Part shown: positions 24,271-33,264 of the stretch, piece after piece
Layout of the letters: every line of letters starts with the position of its first letter
Position numbering within the stretch: the first letter of the stretch is position 1
Assembly (NCBI GenBank): GCA_013314715.1
Contig: JABUFC010000034.1
Coordinates: 1 to 37,665 of the forward strand
DNA length: 37,665 nt
DNA from: Bacteroidales bacterium
GTDB taxonomy: Bacteria > Bacteroidota > Bacteroidia > Bacteroidales > GWA2-32-17
Direction: 5' to 3'
Notes under the pieces: model-generated
Databases searched by the model: none
What the model saw: the letters and a program-made list of their open reading frames with translations, nothing else
What the model was told of the DNA's origin: nothing
Translations under genes and position numbers: made by a program

Positions 24271-25320
24271 ATGAAACTATCACAATTTAAATTCAAACTT
24301 CCAGATGAGTTAATTGCATTGTATCCATCAGAAAATCGCGATGAATCGCGATTAATGGTTGTTGATAGAGCAACTGGCGAAATCCATCACAAAGTATTTA
24401 ATGAAATTTTAGATTATTTTGATGAGCAAGATGTCATGGTTTTTAATAATACCAAGGTTTTTCCTGCTCGTTTATACGGTAATAAAGAAAAAACTGGAGC
24501 ACGAATCGAGGTGTTTTTATTGCGTGAATTAAATCGTGAACAACGTTTATGGGATGTAATGGTAGAGCCTGCTCGAAAAATTCGTATAGGAAATAAATTA
24601 TATTTTGGCGAAAACGATGAGTTAGTAGCAGAAGTTATTGACAATACAACTTCGAGAGGGCGAACATTACGCTTTTTGTTTGATGGCGATTATGAAACAT
24701 TTAAGAAAACCTTATATTCTTTAGGTGAAACACCATTACCACGCTTTATTAAACGGGAAGTTGAAGAGATAGACAACGAACGATATCAAACAATTTTTGC
24801 TCAAGAAGAAGGGGCTGTTGCTGCTCCTACGGCCGGTTTACATTTTAGTAAGCACTTGCTCAAACGCTTAGAAATTAAGGGTGTACAATTAGCATACATC
24901 ACTTTGCATGTTGGTTTGGGTAACTTCCGACAAATTGACGTCGAAGATTTAACCAAGCACAAAGTCGATTCTGAACAAATAAAAATTACGCCCGAAGTTT
25001 GTGAAATTGTAAATAAAGCTAAAGAAAATCGTAAACGCGTTTGTGCTGTGGGAACAACAGTTATTCGCACTCTTGAAAGCTCTGTTTCTACAAATGGAAT
25101 GTTAAAGCCTTTTGAGGGATGGACCAATAAATTTATTTTCCCTCCTTATCAGTTTAATGTGCCCACTGCAATGATTACCAATTTTCATTTACCTATGTCG
25201 CAACCAGTAATGACAGCGGCTGCTTTTATTGGGTACGAAAAATTTGTAGAAGCCTACAAAATTGCTATTAAAGAAAAATATCGGTTTGGAACGTATGGCG
25301 ATGCTATGCTTATAATTTAA
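24271..25320 (+). CDS. queA: S-adenosylmethionine:tRNA ribosyltransferase-isomerase QueA
   Basis: 349 residues, the full family length. Diagnostic segments are [75 protein letters not shown] and [20 protein letters not shown], ending [11 protein letters not shown]. It adds the epoxycyclopentane ring in queuosine synthesis at tRNA position 34. It follows truB after 53 nt with no clear terminator, so it probably belongs to the same operon. Confidence 0.96.
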   Translation: MKLSQFKFKLPDELIALYPSENRDESRLMVVDRATGEIHHKVFNEILDYFDEQDVMVFNNTKVFPARLYGNKEKTGARIEVFLLRELNREQRLWDVMVEPARKIRIGNKLYFGENDELVAEVIDNTTSRGRTLRFLFDGDYETFKKTLYSLGETPLPRFIKREVEEIDNERYQTIFAQEEGAVAAPTAGLHFSKHLLKRLEIKGVQLAYITLHVGLGNFRQIDVEDLTKHKVDSEQIKITPEVCEIVNKAKENRKRVCAVGTTVIRTLESSVSTNGMLKPFEGWTNKFIFPPYQFNVPTAMITNFHLPMSQPVMTAAAFIGYEKFVEAYKIAIKEKYRFGTYGDAMLII

Positions 25321-25342
25321 TTATTAAAGAATATTAATGAGT

Positions 25343-25378
25343 TTTGCCAAAAGTTGATGTTCAAATAAAATTGGCAAA
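25343..25378. terminator. Possible bidirectional hairpin between queA and envC
   Basis: TTTGCCAA (25343-25350) pairs with TTGGCAAA (25371-25378) across a 20-nt loop in the 60-bp gap between convergent genes. The U-tracts are weak. Confidence 0.35.
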
Positions 25379-25380
25379 TG

Positions 25381-26742
25381 TTAGTTAGAATGCGCAATCC
25401 ATAATTCAGGATTGAGTTTTATATTACCATTCCATATTTGAAGTTCAACATAGGTTTTATCTTCGTCGAGGTCGGTACTGGCAGTACCAATATTTTGTTT
25501 TGTTTTAACCTTTTGACCGGGTTGAACAAATACGTCACTCAAGTTGGCATATACTGTAAAGTAATTACCATGTTTAATAAGTACTATTTTGTTTTTACCT
25601 GGAATGGCTAATACTTTTGATACTTCGCCATCGAATATGCTCCGAACTTTGGCATTGGGTAATGTACTTATATAAACGCCATCGTTGCGAACCTTAACAC
25701 CTTTTAATACAGCATGTTCATGTTCGCCATAAGACGATAAAATAACTCCACGTTCGGTTGGCCATGGTAATTTACCTCTATTGGCTTCGAATTTATCATT
25801 TAATAATTGCTCTTCGGGTGTAAGCAATAGTTCTGTGTGAGTTGATTTATTCTCATTGGTCGAAGTTGTTTTATTGGCAACGTTGGTTTCTGTTTTATTG
25901 TTTTTATTTTTAGCATTTTCTTTTGCTCTTTGTTCGGCAAGTGCTTTGGCTTTGCGTTCTGCCTCTTCGCGGGCTTTACGCATTTCTTCGGCAATAAGGC
26001 GTTTAATACTTTCTTGTAATTGCTTATCGGCTTTTTTCTGTTCGTTTAGTTTTTTTAGTAGCTCGCTTTCTTGTTTTTTCAAATTACTTAATATTTTAGT
26101 TTGTTCTTCTTTGTCTTTTGAAAGTTCGAGTTTTTCTTTTTCGGTTTCCGATTTGAGTTGTTCTTTTTGATTTTTCTTTTCTTTTAATTGTAGTAAAATG
26201 TTTTTCATTTCGGTTTTTGTGTTGATGATGTGTGTAATTTGTTTTTGTCGATATTCGCCATAGTATTGTAAATAGCGAAGACGACGATATGACTTATTAA
26301 AGTTTTCGGCCGATAGTACGAAAATGAGTTTGTCGTAAGCAGAACGTGTTTTATATGCAAAAACAATCATTTGGGCATAGGCATGTTTGAGTTGAATTAA
26401 ATCTTTCTCAAGGGAGTCGAGTTTTATATTTAGTATATTGATTCGACTATCGAGGTATTGTATTTCAGATTGCATGTTATTGATGAGTTCTTCGCGAGCG
26501 CTTATTTTTTTGTTGAGTACCAGCAACTGATTCATGGAATTTTTCTTTTCTAAACGTGTTTTTTTTATGAGAGAATTGGTATATTCAATTTCTTTTTGTG
26601 TTTTTTTGCGTTTTATTTCGAGTTCTTTTCTGTCTTGGGCTTGTAATTGAATAGAAAAGAATATCGATATCAAAAAAGCTATCCAGAATTTGGATCGAGG
26701 GAGCTTATGTTCAAAAAAAATATGTATTTGATTTGTTGTCAT
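25381..26742 (-). CDS. EnvC-like murein hydrolase activator with degenerate LytM/M23 domain
   Basis: 453 residues. An N-terminal hydrophobic segment (about 19-36) acts as signal, then a long coiled coil rich in K, E and Q (about 38-280), a low-complexity N/T/K linker, and a LytM-like domain (about 325-453: GVILSSYGEHEH, KGVKVRNDGVYIS, IVLIKHGNYFTVYANLSD, QPGQKVKTKQNIG). The zinc-site positions are altered: the first His is replaced in VRNDGVYI, YxHL is YANL, and the HxH block reads TYVELQIW. It is therefore probably non-hydrolytic and, like EnvC, would activate amidases at the septum. It is the last gene of the dut operon, with an ATGA overlap with the DUF4292 gene. Confidence 0.88.
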   Translation of the reverse strand: MTTNQIHIFFEHKLPRSKFWIAFLISIFFSIQLQAQDRKELEIKRKKTQKEIEYTNSLIKKTRLEKKNSMNQLLVLNKKISAREELINNMQSEIQYLDSRINILNIKLDSLEKDLIQLKHAYAQMIVFAYKTRSAYDKLIFVLSAENFNKSYRRLRYLQYYGEYRQKQITHIINTKTEMKNILLQLKEKKNQKEQLKSETEKEKLELSKDKEEQTKILSNLKKQESELLKKLNEQKKADKQLQESIKRLIAEEMRKAREEAERKAKALAEQRAKENAKNKNNKTETNVANKTTSTNENKSTHTELLLTPEEQLLNDKFEANRGKLPWPTERGVILSSYGEHEHAVLKGVKVRNDGVYISTLPNAKVRSIFDGEVSKVLAIPGKNKIVLIKHGNYFTVYANLSDVFVQPGQKVKTKQNIGTASTDLDEDKTYVELQIWNGNIKLNPELWIAHSN

Positions 26743-27635
26743 GGCAAACGGTTATATGATTTAGGTATGTTAAATGAAAAATTTGTTTCTCCATTTACGG
26801 TAATTTTTGTGTATTCGAGTTTTACTTGGAATGTTTTTAAGGAGTCTTTTAAAATAAAATCCACTGTTTGTGGGAATAATTGATTATTTATAGGTTCAAA
26901 TTGATTATAATTAATTTGAAGTTGACGGTTATCAATATAATCTAAAATTTCTATATTACTTATTTTAAATGTTTTAGGTGTTATTTTGATGTTTTCTACA
27001 ATTAATTCTTTAGCATTTCGACGAATAGATCGTTTGATTTTGTGTTTGCGATGGGTTTTTAATATGTAGTTTACAGAGTCTTTATCTTTAAAAAACGTCT
27101 TTTTTATATAATCGCGTTCGTTGCTATTGGGGTTCATTTCTAAATTTTTTTCTTCATCGGTTTCAGAAAATAAAAAAAGTTGGTTGGTTAAGATGGCTTG
27201 TAAGTCTTTAAATTCTAGTTCAACTTTATAACTATTTTCAAAGAACGAATAGGGTTTAATAAAATATTCTTTTTTTAGCTTATTCAAAAAATAAATACTG
27301 TCTTGAGTGAGTAAAATACGTGCTGCCTCAATCCCAAGTGGGGCAGTGAGGCTTATCCAAATTAAGCTATCTTTTTTTATGCGGTAAACACCGTCTAAAT
27401 TATGGCTTTCGTCTGAAAAATCGACCGATATTTTAAATTTTATAGAAAGAGTATCGAAGTTTAAATAATGTAGAGTTATGGAATCGATGAGTTTTCCGAT
27501 GCCATAATTTTTGAATTTAACAACATTATTGCTAAAGGATGGCGTATCTTTTTTTAGCGTGCTTTGAGTTGTTTTGCAAGCGATAAAAAAGATGGTTAGT
27601 ATGAGCGGTAATATTAAATAGTGTAATTTTTTCAT
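26739..27635 (-). CDS. DUF4292 lipoprotein
   Basis: 298 residues. The lipoprotein signal is MKKLHYLILPLILTIFFIAC with Cys20 as the acylated residue. The body has the DUF4292 pattern: DGVYRIKKDSLIWISLTAPL, GIEAARILLTQDSIYFLNK, KKEYFIKPYSFF, and a later ISNIEILDYIDNRQLQINYN. This LolA/LolB-like beta-sandwich family is of unknown function; an outer-membrane lipoprotein or lipid-transport role is only a guess. It overlaps both neighbours by four bases (ATGA), so it is coupled to the TPR protein and EnvC. Confidence 0.87.
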   Translation of the reverse strand: MKKLHYLILPLILTIFFIACKTTQSTLKKDTPSFSNNVVKFKNYGIGKLIDSITLHYLNFDTLSIKFKISVDFSDESHNLDGVYRIKKDSLIWISLTAPLGIEAARILLTQDSIYFLNKLKKEYFIKPYSFFENSYKVELEFKDLQAILTNQLFLFSETDEEKNLEMNPNSNERDYIKKTFFKDKDSVNYILKTHRKHKIKRSIRRNAKELIVENIKITPKTFKISNIEILDYIDNRQLQINYNQFEPINNQLFPQTVDFILKDSLKTFQVKLEYTKITVNGETNFSFNIPKSYNRLP

Positions 27636-29335
27636 TCAATGAGTTTTTTTTGAATTACTTTTTGTTCGAGATAAATGCTTCCTTTACCGGTTTTATATGC
27701 TTCGTTCCACATTTCGATGGCTTGTTCTATATTACCCGTTTTGTATAGTATATCGCCATAGTGCTCTATGATAAGGGCGTTATTTTTTTGAAGGAGGTAA
27801 GCTTTTTTTATGTATTCGAGTGCTTTTTCGAGTTTGTTTTGTTTATACAATACCCATGCATATGTGTCTAAAAATGTTGGATTGTTGGGTTCCAATTCAA
27901 TACAAATAAGACTCATACGTTCGGCTTTATCGAGGCTATCGGAGCGAAGGGATAAATAGTAGCTATAGTTGTTGAGTACTATTTTGTTGTTTTTATCTAA
28001 TTGTAATACTTTTTCCATTGCTTGGTCTGATTGTTGGTTTTTTCCCAAAGCATGTAGTATCTCACCGTGTAAGGCATAGATTTCGGTTTCTAAATCTTTG
28101 TTTTGAATAGGAAGGCTTTCGGCATAGCTAAGAGCCTCATCGGCTTCCTGAAGTTTTGAAAGTTGCTGTGCTGCAAGTGCTTTGAAATAATAAAGATTGG
28201 TTTGCTCAGGAAAATATTCTATGGCTTTATTGCTATGTAAATAAAGCGAATCCCATTGAGATTGCAAATATTCAATCATTAGCAATTGTTCCCAAATAAT
28301 ATAACGACTTGGGTCAAGAAGGGTAATTTGGTACAATTTATCGTATGCTTTGTTCGGATTGTTGCTTCGTAAGAGTAAATCGGCTTGAAGTGTAAGTACT
28401 TTTGCATTATTGGGATATACATGCGTCAAAATGCTCAATAAGCTATCTATTTCATGGCTTAGCATGATGTCTTTTTCGGCGTAGTTTGTGAGCGTTATAA
28501 GCATTTTAATTTTAGTGTCTATATCGATATCGGGGCTTTTGTATGCTAAGCGTAAATGATAAAAAGACTTATTAAGGTTTTGCTGAATTCTATAAAAATC
28601 GGCTAATGAAAGATTAACTAAGCCATTTAAGCTATCGATGCTAAGCATTTGCGTATATATTTGCTGTGCTTCTTCCATTTTGTTTTGCGATACATACGAT
28701 TCTGCCAGCATACCTAAATAACGTATTTCGTTTGGGTTTGATTGAATAAGTTTTTTTATTTCGTTATTCGCTTTCTGGTATTCTTTGCGGTATGTATATA
28801 TTTTTTCTTTCTCTAAGCATAATATTTCATCTAAGCCAAATAAATTTTCAATTTTATCAAATGTTTGAATGGCTTTATTGAGTTTACCTGTGTACATATA
28901 CAAATATGCTAACTCATACCAAAAATCTATTCGGGTGGGGTCTTTTTGTATAAGTTTTTTATAAATTTTATTGGCTTTCGAAAACTGACGGTTTTGTTTG
29001 TATAAAACTCCCATCAAAGCCTGATACCAAAGATTATTGGGCGAAAGTGCAATGGCTTTTTGAGCATAAGTAATAGCTTTCTCTAAATTGTTTTGTTGAA
29101 TATAATAGGAAGCTAATTCATAATAAGCAACTGCACTATTGGGATTGAGTTCGATACACTTTTCGTAAAGCGAACGAACAACCTCGAAATTGCCAAGTAT
29201 TTTTTGGCGATTAGCTTCGATGAGGGTATGAGTATATTCAGGGTTATAAATGACACTTTTTTTCTTTTGAGAATAAACAAAGGGAGCATTTAATAAGAAT
29301 AAAAGAGTTAATATGGTTAAAGTTTGATGTTTCAT
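27632..29335 (-). CDS. Exported tetratricopeptide-repeat protein
   Basis: About 567 residues from ATG 29335 (MKHQTLTILTLLFLLNAPFV). The longer in-frame start at 29368 would run into the upstream gene and bury the signal peptide, so it is rejected. After the signal peptide the protein is almost entirely TPR repeats, for example AVAYYELASYYIQQNNLEKA, IDFWYELAYLYMYTGKLNKA and PTFLDTYAWVLYKQNKLEKA, with fourteen or more helical pairs. TPR arrays act as protein-binding scaffolds; the partner is unknown, though the coupled DUF4292 lipoprotein is a candidate. It starts 4 nt after the nucleotidyltransferase stop. Confidence 0.88.
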   Translation of the reverse strand: MKHQTLTILTLLFLLNAPFVYSQKKKSVIYNPEYTHTLIEANRQKILGNFEVVRSLYEKCIELNPNSAVAYYELASYYIQQNNLEKAITYAQKAIALSPNNLWYQALMGVLYKQNRQFSKANKIYKKLIQKDPTRIDFWYELAYLYMYTGKLNKAIQTFDKIENLFGLDEILCLEKEKIYTYRKEYQKANNEIKKLIQSNPNEIRYLGMLAESYVSQNKMEEAQQIYTQMLSIDSLNGLVNLSLADFYRIQQNLNKSFYHLRLAYKSPDIDIDTKIKMLITLTNYAEKDIMLSHEIDSLLSILTHVYPNNAKVLTLQADLLLRSNNPNKAYDKLYQITLLDPSRYIIWEQLLMIEYLQSQWDSLYLHSNKAIEYFPEQTNLYYFKALAAQQLSKLQEADEALSYAESLPIQNKDLETEIYALHGEILHALGKNQQSDQAMEKVLQLDKNNKIVLNNYSYYLSLRSDSLDKAERMSLICIELEPNNPTFLDTYAWVLYKQNKLEKALEYIKKAYLLQKNNALIIEHYGDILYKTGNIEQAIEMWNEAYKTGKGSIYLEQKVIQKKLIE

Positions 29336-29339
29336 TGGT

Positions 29340-30344
29340 TTATAGGGTAAGTGTGTTGTAATCGCCAACGTTTAAGTCTTTAAATTTACCAATGATATCG
29401 CTGTTGTTTCCAACAATAGAATGTTGAATGAGCAAATTTTCTACATGGGAGTAGCGTTGAATAATAGATTCTTTGATAATACAATTTTTTATATGCGTAT
29501 GCTTACCAATAGAAACATGAGGACCAACGACAGAGTTTTCGACAATAGCATCAATGCCAATAAAGCAGGGTGGAATTATGATAGAATTAATAATTTTGGC
29601 AGTTGGCATAATAAGCTCATTGGGATTGCTAAGTTCAAGTATGCGTTTGGTTGTTTGTAAAGTAGCTTCTTTGTTTCCGCAGTCAAACCATTCGTCAATG
29701 GTTGAGGCTTTGAGTATGAGACCTTTGTTTTTCATGTTTTGCAATGCGTCGGTGAGTTGGTATTCGCCTTTTACTTTTATGTCATTGTCGATTAAGAATT
29801 GTAATTCTTGTCGTAGTTGTTCGCCGTTTTTAAAGTAATATATTCCAATAATGGCCAGATTGCTAATAGGTGTTTGAGGTTTTTCGATAAAGTCGGTAAT
29901 AATACCTTCGTTGTTTAATTTTACAACGCCAAATTGCGAAGGATTTTCGACTTCTTTTACCCAAATTAAGGCATCGGCATGATTGCCTTGTATGGATGAT
30001 GTTCTAAACAAGGTATCGGCAAAGGCAACCACAACTTCACCTTGTAACGAAGGGGCAGCACATAATACTGCATGAGCCGTTCCCAAGGGTTCGTTTTGAT
30101 AATAGATACTACCTTGAGTGCCCATGTCGCTGGCAATTTGTAGTAGTGAGCTTTCAACGTCTTTACCAAAATCGCCAATAATAAAAGCTATTTCGTCTAT
30201 GGGTTTTTGAATGGTCGTTTTTAAGTCTTCGACTAATCGCTGAACAATCGACTTTCCCGCAATGGGTATTAAAGGTTTTGGTATAGTAAGCGTGTGTGGA
30301 CGCATACGTTTACCCATACCGGCCATTGGTATTATTATTCTCAT
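29340..30344 (-). CDS. Sugar-phosphate nucleotidyltransferase with left-handed beta-helix C-terminus
   Basis: 334 residues. The nucleotide-binding signature is at the start (MRIIIPMAGMGKRMRPHTLT, then IPKPLIPIAGK), with LGTAHAVLCA, VVAFADTLF, KGEYQLTDAL and WFDCGNKEA following as in RmlA/GalU/GlmU-type enzymes. Residues about 245-330 are hexapeptide repeats (VGPHVSIGKHTHIKNCIIKE) forming a left-handed helix. It makes an NDP-sugar; whether glucose, mannose or GlcNAc cannot be told. The start codon follows dut after 6 nt. Confidence 0.88.
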   Translation of the reverse strand: MRIIIPMAGMGKRMRPHTLTIPKPLIPIAGKSIVQRLVEDLKTTIQKPIDEIAFIIGDFGKDVESSLLQIASDMGTQGSIYYQNEPLGTAHAVLCAAPSLQGEVVVAFADTLFRTSSIQGNHADALIWVKEVENPSQFGVVKLNNEGIITDFIEKPQTPISNLAIIGIYYFKNGEQLRQELQFLIDNDIKVKGEYQLTDALQNMKNKGLILKASTIDEWFDCGNKEATLQTTKRILELSNPNELIMPTAKIINSIIIPPCFIGIDAIVENSVVGPHVSIGKHTHIKNCIIKESIIQRYSHVENLLIQHSIVGNNSDIIGKFKDLNVGDYNTLTL

Positions 30345-30350
30345 ACTATT

Positions 30351-30788
30351 TTATTTTCTTCCTGTATGTCCAAAACCACCTTCGCCACGAACCGTTTCTT
30401 GCAAAAATTCTACATTTTGCCATTGAATGGTTTCGTGTTTTGAAATAATCATTTGACAAATACGGTCGCCATCGTTAACTACAAATTCTTCGTTTGAAAG
30501 GTTTATCAAAATTACGCCTATTTCGCCTCGATAGTCTGCATCGATAGTGCCAGGTGTGTTTAGTACGGTAATTCCTTTTTTTAATGCTAAACCGCTACGT
30601 GGTCGAATTTGTGCTTCAAAACCCTCGGGTAGTTCTATAAACAAACCTGTAGGAATTAATGCACGTTCGAGAGGTTTTAATATTATAGATTTGTCAATAT
30701 TCGCTCTAAGATCCATCCCCGCCGATAAAGAAGTGCTGTATTCGGGATTGGGGTGTTTTGATTTATTTACAATTTTTATTTGTATCAT
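30351..30788 (-). CDS. dut: Deoxyuridine 5'-triphosphate nucleotidohydrolase (dUTPase)
   Basis: 145 residues, the usual trimeric dUTPase length. Conserved motifs appear in order: [32 protein letters not shown] (with the catalytic Asp), [10 protein letters not shown], and the C-terminal [10 protein letters not shown] arm. It hydrolyses dUTP to dUMP, keeping uracil out of DNA and supplying thymidylate synthesis. It is the first gene of the dut-envC operon. Confidence 0.96.
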   Translation of the reverse strand: MIQIKIVNKSKHPNPEYSTSLSAGMDLRANIDKSIILKPLERALIPTGLFIELPEGFEAQIRPRSGLALKKGITVLNTPGTIDADYRGEIGVILINLSNEEFVVNDGDRICQMIISKHETIQWQNVEFLQETVRGEGGFGHTGRK

Positions 30789-30808
30789 AAATTGTTATTT
30801 TTTTTAAG

Positions 30809-30816
30809 CAAAGTTA
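30809..30816 (-). promoter_or_regulatory. -7 element TAACTTTG of the dut operon promoter
   Basis: An exact match to TAnnTTTG, 20 nt before the dut ATG. At the expected -33 position only a TTTT-like sequence is present. Confidence 0.55.
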
Positions 30817-30896
30817 TGAAATATTAAGTAAAGTAAAAAATGAAAGCAAATAGTATGATTGTAATTAGATGGTAATAGAGAGCATATTTATAGCCC

Positions 30897-30921
30897 AAAA
30901 ACTCGATTTTGGTGAGTTTTT
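30897..30921. terminator. Bidirectional terminator after the small-lipoprotein/large-lipoprotein cluster
   Basis: AAAAACTC (30897-30904) pairs with GAGTTTTT (30914-30921) around a 9-nt loop, giving a T-run on either strand. It separates the cluster from the dut promoter. Confidence 0.65.
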
Positions 30922-30928
30922 AAGTTAT

Positions 30929-30968
30929 ATGAGCATTTGTTATATTGTGTATATTTTTAAATGCTCAT
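30929..30968 (-). terminator. Second hairpin directly at the stop of the last small lipoprotein gene
   Basis: ATGAGCATTT (30929-30938) pairs with AAATGCTCAT (30959-30968) across a 20-nt AT-rich loop. Together with the hairpin at 30897 it forms a double end-of-transcript structure. Confidence 0.4.
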
Positions 30969-31222
30969 TATTCGTAAGCTACAAAGATTATTTGTTGTGT
31001 TTTTTTATTGCGATATTTATCGCACAGGGTTCCATCTATTATGACAGAATCTTCTAATAATTCCCATTTAGTTGTGTCTTTAACTAATTCTTCTATTTTA
31101 ACTCCTTTTTTATTTTGTGCAAAAGAGTCGTTTGATACTTTTGATTCTGTTGTCTTTTCAACATTGTTTGTTTGGTTGCATGCCATCAAAAAAACAAATA
31201 ATCCAAATAAAATAGTTTTCAT
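30968..31222 (-). CDS. Short lipoprotein related to the cluster's small proteins
   Basis: 84 residues with an intact lipoprotein signal, MKTILFGLFVFLMAC (Cys15). The segment KWELLEDSVIIDGTLCDKYRN aligns with DWVLTKSSIIVEGTVCDEYQN of the small proteins at 32903 and 37365, so it belongs to the same family. It stops soon after the first Cys of the family and lacks the C-terminal CX6C pair. It follows the last large lipoprotein by 31 nt and closes the cluster. Its intact signal peptide is evidence that the family is normally lipidated. Function unknown. Confidence 0.72.
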   Translation of the reverse strand: MKTILFGLFVFLMACNQTNNVEKTTESKVSNDSFAQNKKGVKIEELVKDTTKWELLEDSVIIDGTLCDKYRNKKTQQIIFVAYE

Positions 31223-31253
31223 CGTTCTTTACTTAATTAAATTAAACATAAAA

Positions 31254-32900
31254 TTATTTAGCCTCAAAGTTATAAAATTTCAACAATCGTTCTATAAGCA
31301 AATCTAAGTTATCGGGCATATATATCGTATCGGAGACGATTTTGTTGTTCTTGACTAAAACAAGGCGGGGATTGAAATATTTATAAGGATGATAAGCATT
31401 ATACGCATTGGGGTTATCTATACTAAATTTAGGGATTTTTTGTTTATTTAATTGATTTTTATACAATTCAAATTTTTTAGTAATGTAAACTAAATATAAG
31501 GGACATTCCTTTTTAAGTAACAAAAAATTGTTTAATGATAAGAATTTTAAGAAATATTCGTTGCACGATGAACATCCATATTCATGTAGTATTAACGCGG
31601 CAAAGGACGGTTGAATATTTTCAATTTTATGTTTAAAATAATTTTGTATATTCTGCTGCTTTTTATTTGTGTTTTGAGTTGCATTACATGTTTCTATTTT
31701 ATTTATGGGTTTAGGCATTTTGCTTAATTTACGATTAAATTCTTTTAAATTAAATTTTTTTTCTATAGGACAAAGTTGTTTGACTATAAACGAATCATTT
31801 TCTATTTCAGCATTAAAGTATATATCGTGTGCTTGAAAACGAAAAAATTTATTTTCGTCTATAAATTCTTCGCCTATATAATTATATTTATCATCGTATG
31901 TAACGATAGAATAAAAAAATTCATCATTTATTCTTCGTGAAATATAGCGAATATATTTATTTAATGATTTAATATAAAAGATTCTTCCATAAATAAAAGA
32001 ATTATACTCTGGAGTAGCATTTTTATCGAAAACAGAAGACGCATCGATCCATTTACATGCAAAATTGATATTTTGTTTTTCATCGGTTTCAGGGTTAATT
32101 TTATAAACAATAGGACTAAAAGAAAAACTAAGCCATATTTCATTTTTTTCTGGAATTAAAGAAAGAGATGTTTTAGTAATGTTTTCAGGATAATTAAAGA
32201 CTTTTATTTTTTTTTCTACTGGATATGAAATGTCATTGTAAACAATAGTTTTTTTCTTATTAAAATCGTAATATCCTAAAACAGGAGTAGTTGGTTCAGA
32301 TAAAAACTTATTATGATCGATATTTAAAACAAAGTATACTTTTGAATTTATACATGGATTTTCTGAAATAAAATATGGGAAAAGCTGATTAAAATATGTT
32401 TGCTCATCTAAATGAGACAAATTGAAATATGATGAACTTATTATATTCTTGTGGTTTAAACCGAATGAATATTTAATTTTACCATTAATATCAATTACAA
32501 TAATGGCAGTGTCATAATAATATTTATCAACTCCCGAAGAAAAAATTAAAATAGAATCTTTATTAATATAATTAAAGCCATCAAAATTGAATGAATGATT
32601 GAGCGGAATTTTATTTATTAAGTTCTTCGATTTCAAGTCAAATAAATATAACGTATCTATTTCGTAAAATTTTACAAGTAATTGCTGATTATTTTCTATA
32701 AATTTTACCGAGTAAGGATAAGTGTTTAAATACTGTGATGAATTTATGACTCCTCTGGGTAATGGCAAAGACCAACGCTTAATTTGTTTAAAATTAACAA
32801 TGGTTTGATTTGGATTAAAATTACATTCTGATAAAATAATAATTAAGAACAAAAGCAAAAATGCTTTTGTTCTTAATTTATTTGAAGTAAAATTAATCAT
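31254..32900 (-). CDS. Large lipoprotein with propeller-like body and C-terminal thioredoxin-like CxxC domain (module 1)
   Basis: 548 residues. The signal ends LIIILSEC, giving an acylated Cys26. The first 380 residues have repeated beta-strand patterns (YLFDLKSKNLI, IDINGKIKYSFG, YKINPETDEKQ) reminiscent of six-bladed propeller lipoproteins of the DUF4221/BF3164 type. The C-terminal 150 residues resemble a thioredoxin fold: SFAALILHEYGCSSCNEYF with Cys443 and Cys446, then PLYLVYITKKFELY and a near-constant tail FNPRLVLVKNNKIVSDTIYM. The start lies inside a strong stem-loop and follows the small gene by 2 nt. The tail is shared with modules 2 and 3. Function unknown; a redox or periplasmic-binding role is inferred only from CxxC. 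Confidence 0.75.
   Translation of the reverse strand: MINFTSNKLRTKAFLLLFLIIILSECNFNPNQTIVNFKQIKRWSLPLPRGVINSSQYLNTYPYSVKFIENNQQLLVKFYEIDTLYLFDLKSKNLINKIPLNHSFNFDGFNYINKDSILIFSSGVDKYYYDTAIIVIDINGKIKYSFGLNHKNIISSSYFNLSHLDEQTYFNQLFPYFISENPCINSKVYFVLNIDHNKFLSEPTTPVLGYYDFNKKKTIVYNDISYPVEKKIKVFNYPENITKTSLSLIPEKNEIWLSFSFSPIVYKINPETDEKQNINFACKWIDASSVFDKNATPEYNSFIYGRIFYIKSLNKYIRYISRRINDEFFYSIVTYDDKYNYIGEEFIDENKFFRFQAHDIYFNAEIENDSFIVKQLCPIEKKFNLKEFNRKLSKMPKPINKIETCNATQNTNKKQQNIQNYFKHKIENIQPSFAALILHEYGCSSCNEYFLKFLSLNNFLLLKKECPLYLVYITKKFELYKNQLNKQKIPKFSIDNPNAYNAYHPYKYFNPRLVLVKNNKIVSDTIYMPDNLDLLIERLLKFYNFEAK
32841..32878 (-). other. 17-bp stem-loop overlapping the signal-peptide codons of the module 1 large lipoprotein
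   Basis: AATTAAGAACAAAAGCA (32841-32857) pairs perfectly with 32862-32878 around a 4-nt loop. It lies 22 nt inside the coding region and encodes part of the hydrophobic signal. Modules 2 and 3 have stem-loops at the same junction, but there outside the coding sequence. Confidence 0.75.
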
Positions 32901-32902
32901 AA

Positions 32903-33264
32903 TTAATTAGCAGTTGACGCACCGACTTTGATTATTAAAACATGATCACTTCCAATAATTGCTTTATAGCAAGTATGACCAGGTGCTTTACAATCTAAGT
33001 GCTGAAATTGATCGATATAATACGGAGTTTTGTCATAAGTTATTTGTTTGGAATCCTCTTTGCCTTCATAAACAATTTGACCGGTAATTTGGTTTTGATA
33101 TTCATCACAAACAGTTCCTTCAACAATAATTGAACTTTTTGTTAATACCCAGTCGCTTGTTTTCCACGAATGACCTTGTTGGTTTGTTTCTTTTTTCATT
33201 TCTTCTTTTTTGCAGGCAGTCGTCATAATTCCTCCTGCCAAAAGTAATAAAAATAATTTTTCAT
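32903..33264 (-). CDS. Small Cys-containing lipoprotein-like gene, module 1, with a one-base shift in the signal sequence
   Basis: Only the frame from 33241 down is open, but it has no ATG until M6 (TTAC) and begins mid-signal. At 33264 an ATG followed by five A's lies one base out of phase. Adding one A gives MKKLFLLLLAGGIMTTAC and then KKEEMKKETNQQ, a normal lipoprotein start of a 120-residue protein. The mature part has HSWKTSDWVLTKSSIIVEG, a Cys in GTVCDEY, and a terminal CX6C (CKAPGHTC). The large lipoprotein follows after 2 nt. It could be a pseudogene, a slippage-expressed gene or an assembly error. No function is recognised. Confidence 0.62.

Noticed and set aside
25856-26170. 104-residue Ser/Leu/Phe-rich frame on + strand
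   Set aside because: Antisense shadow of the Lys/Glu-rich coiled coil of the EnvC-like gene.
30351-30788. dut as a phage gene
   Set aside because: It sits in a tightly packed operon with envelope genes and has normal base composition; no phage context.
30869-31057. 62-residue frame on + strand
   Set aside because: Passes through the terminator hairpins and the antisense of the 84-residue lipoprotein.
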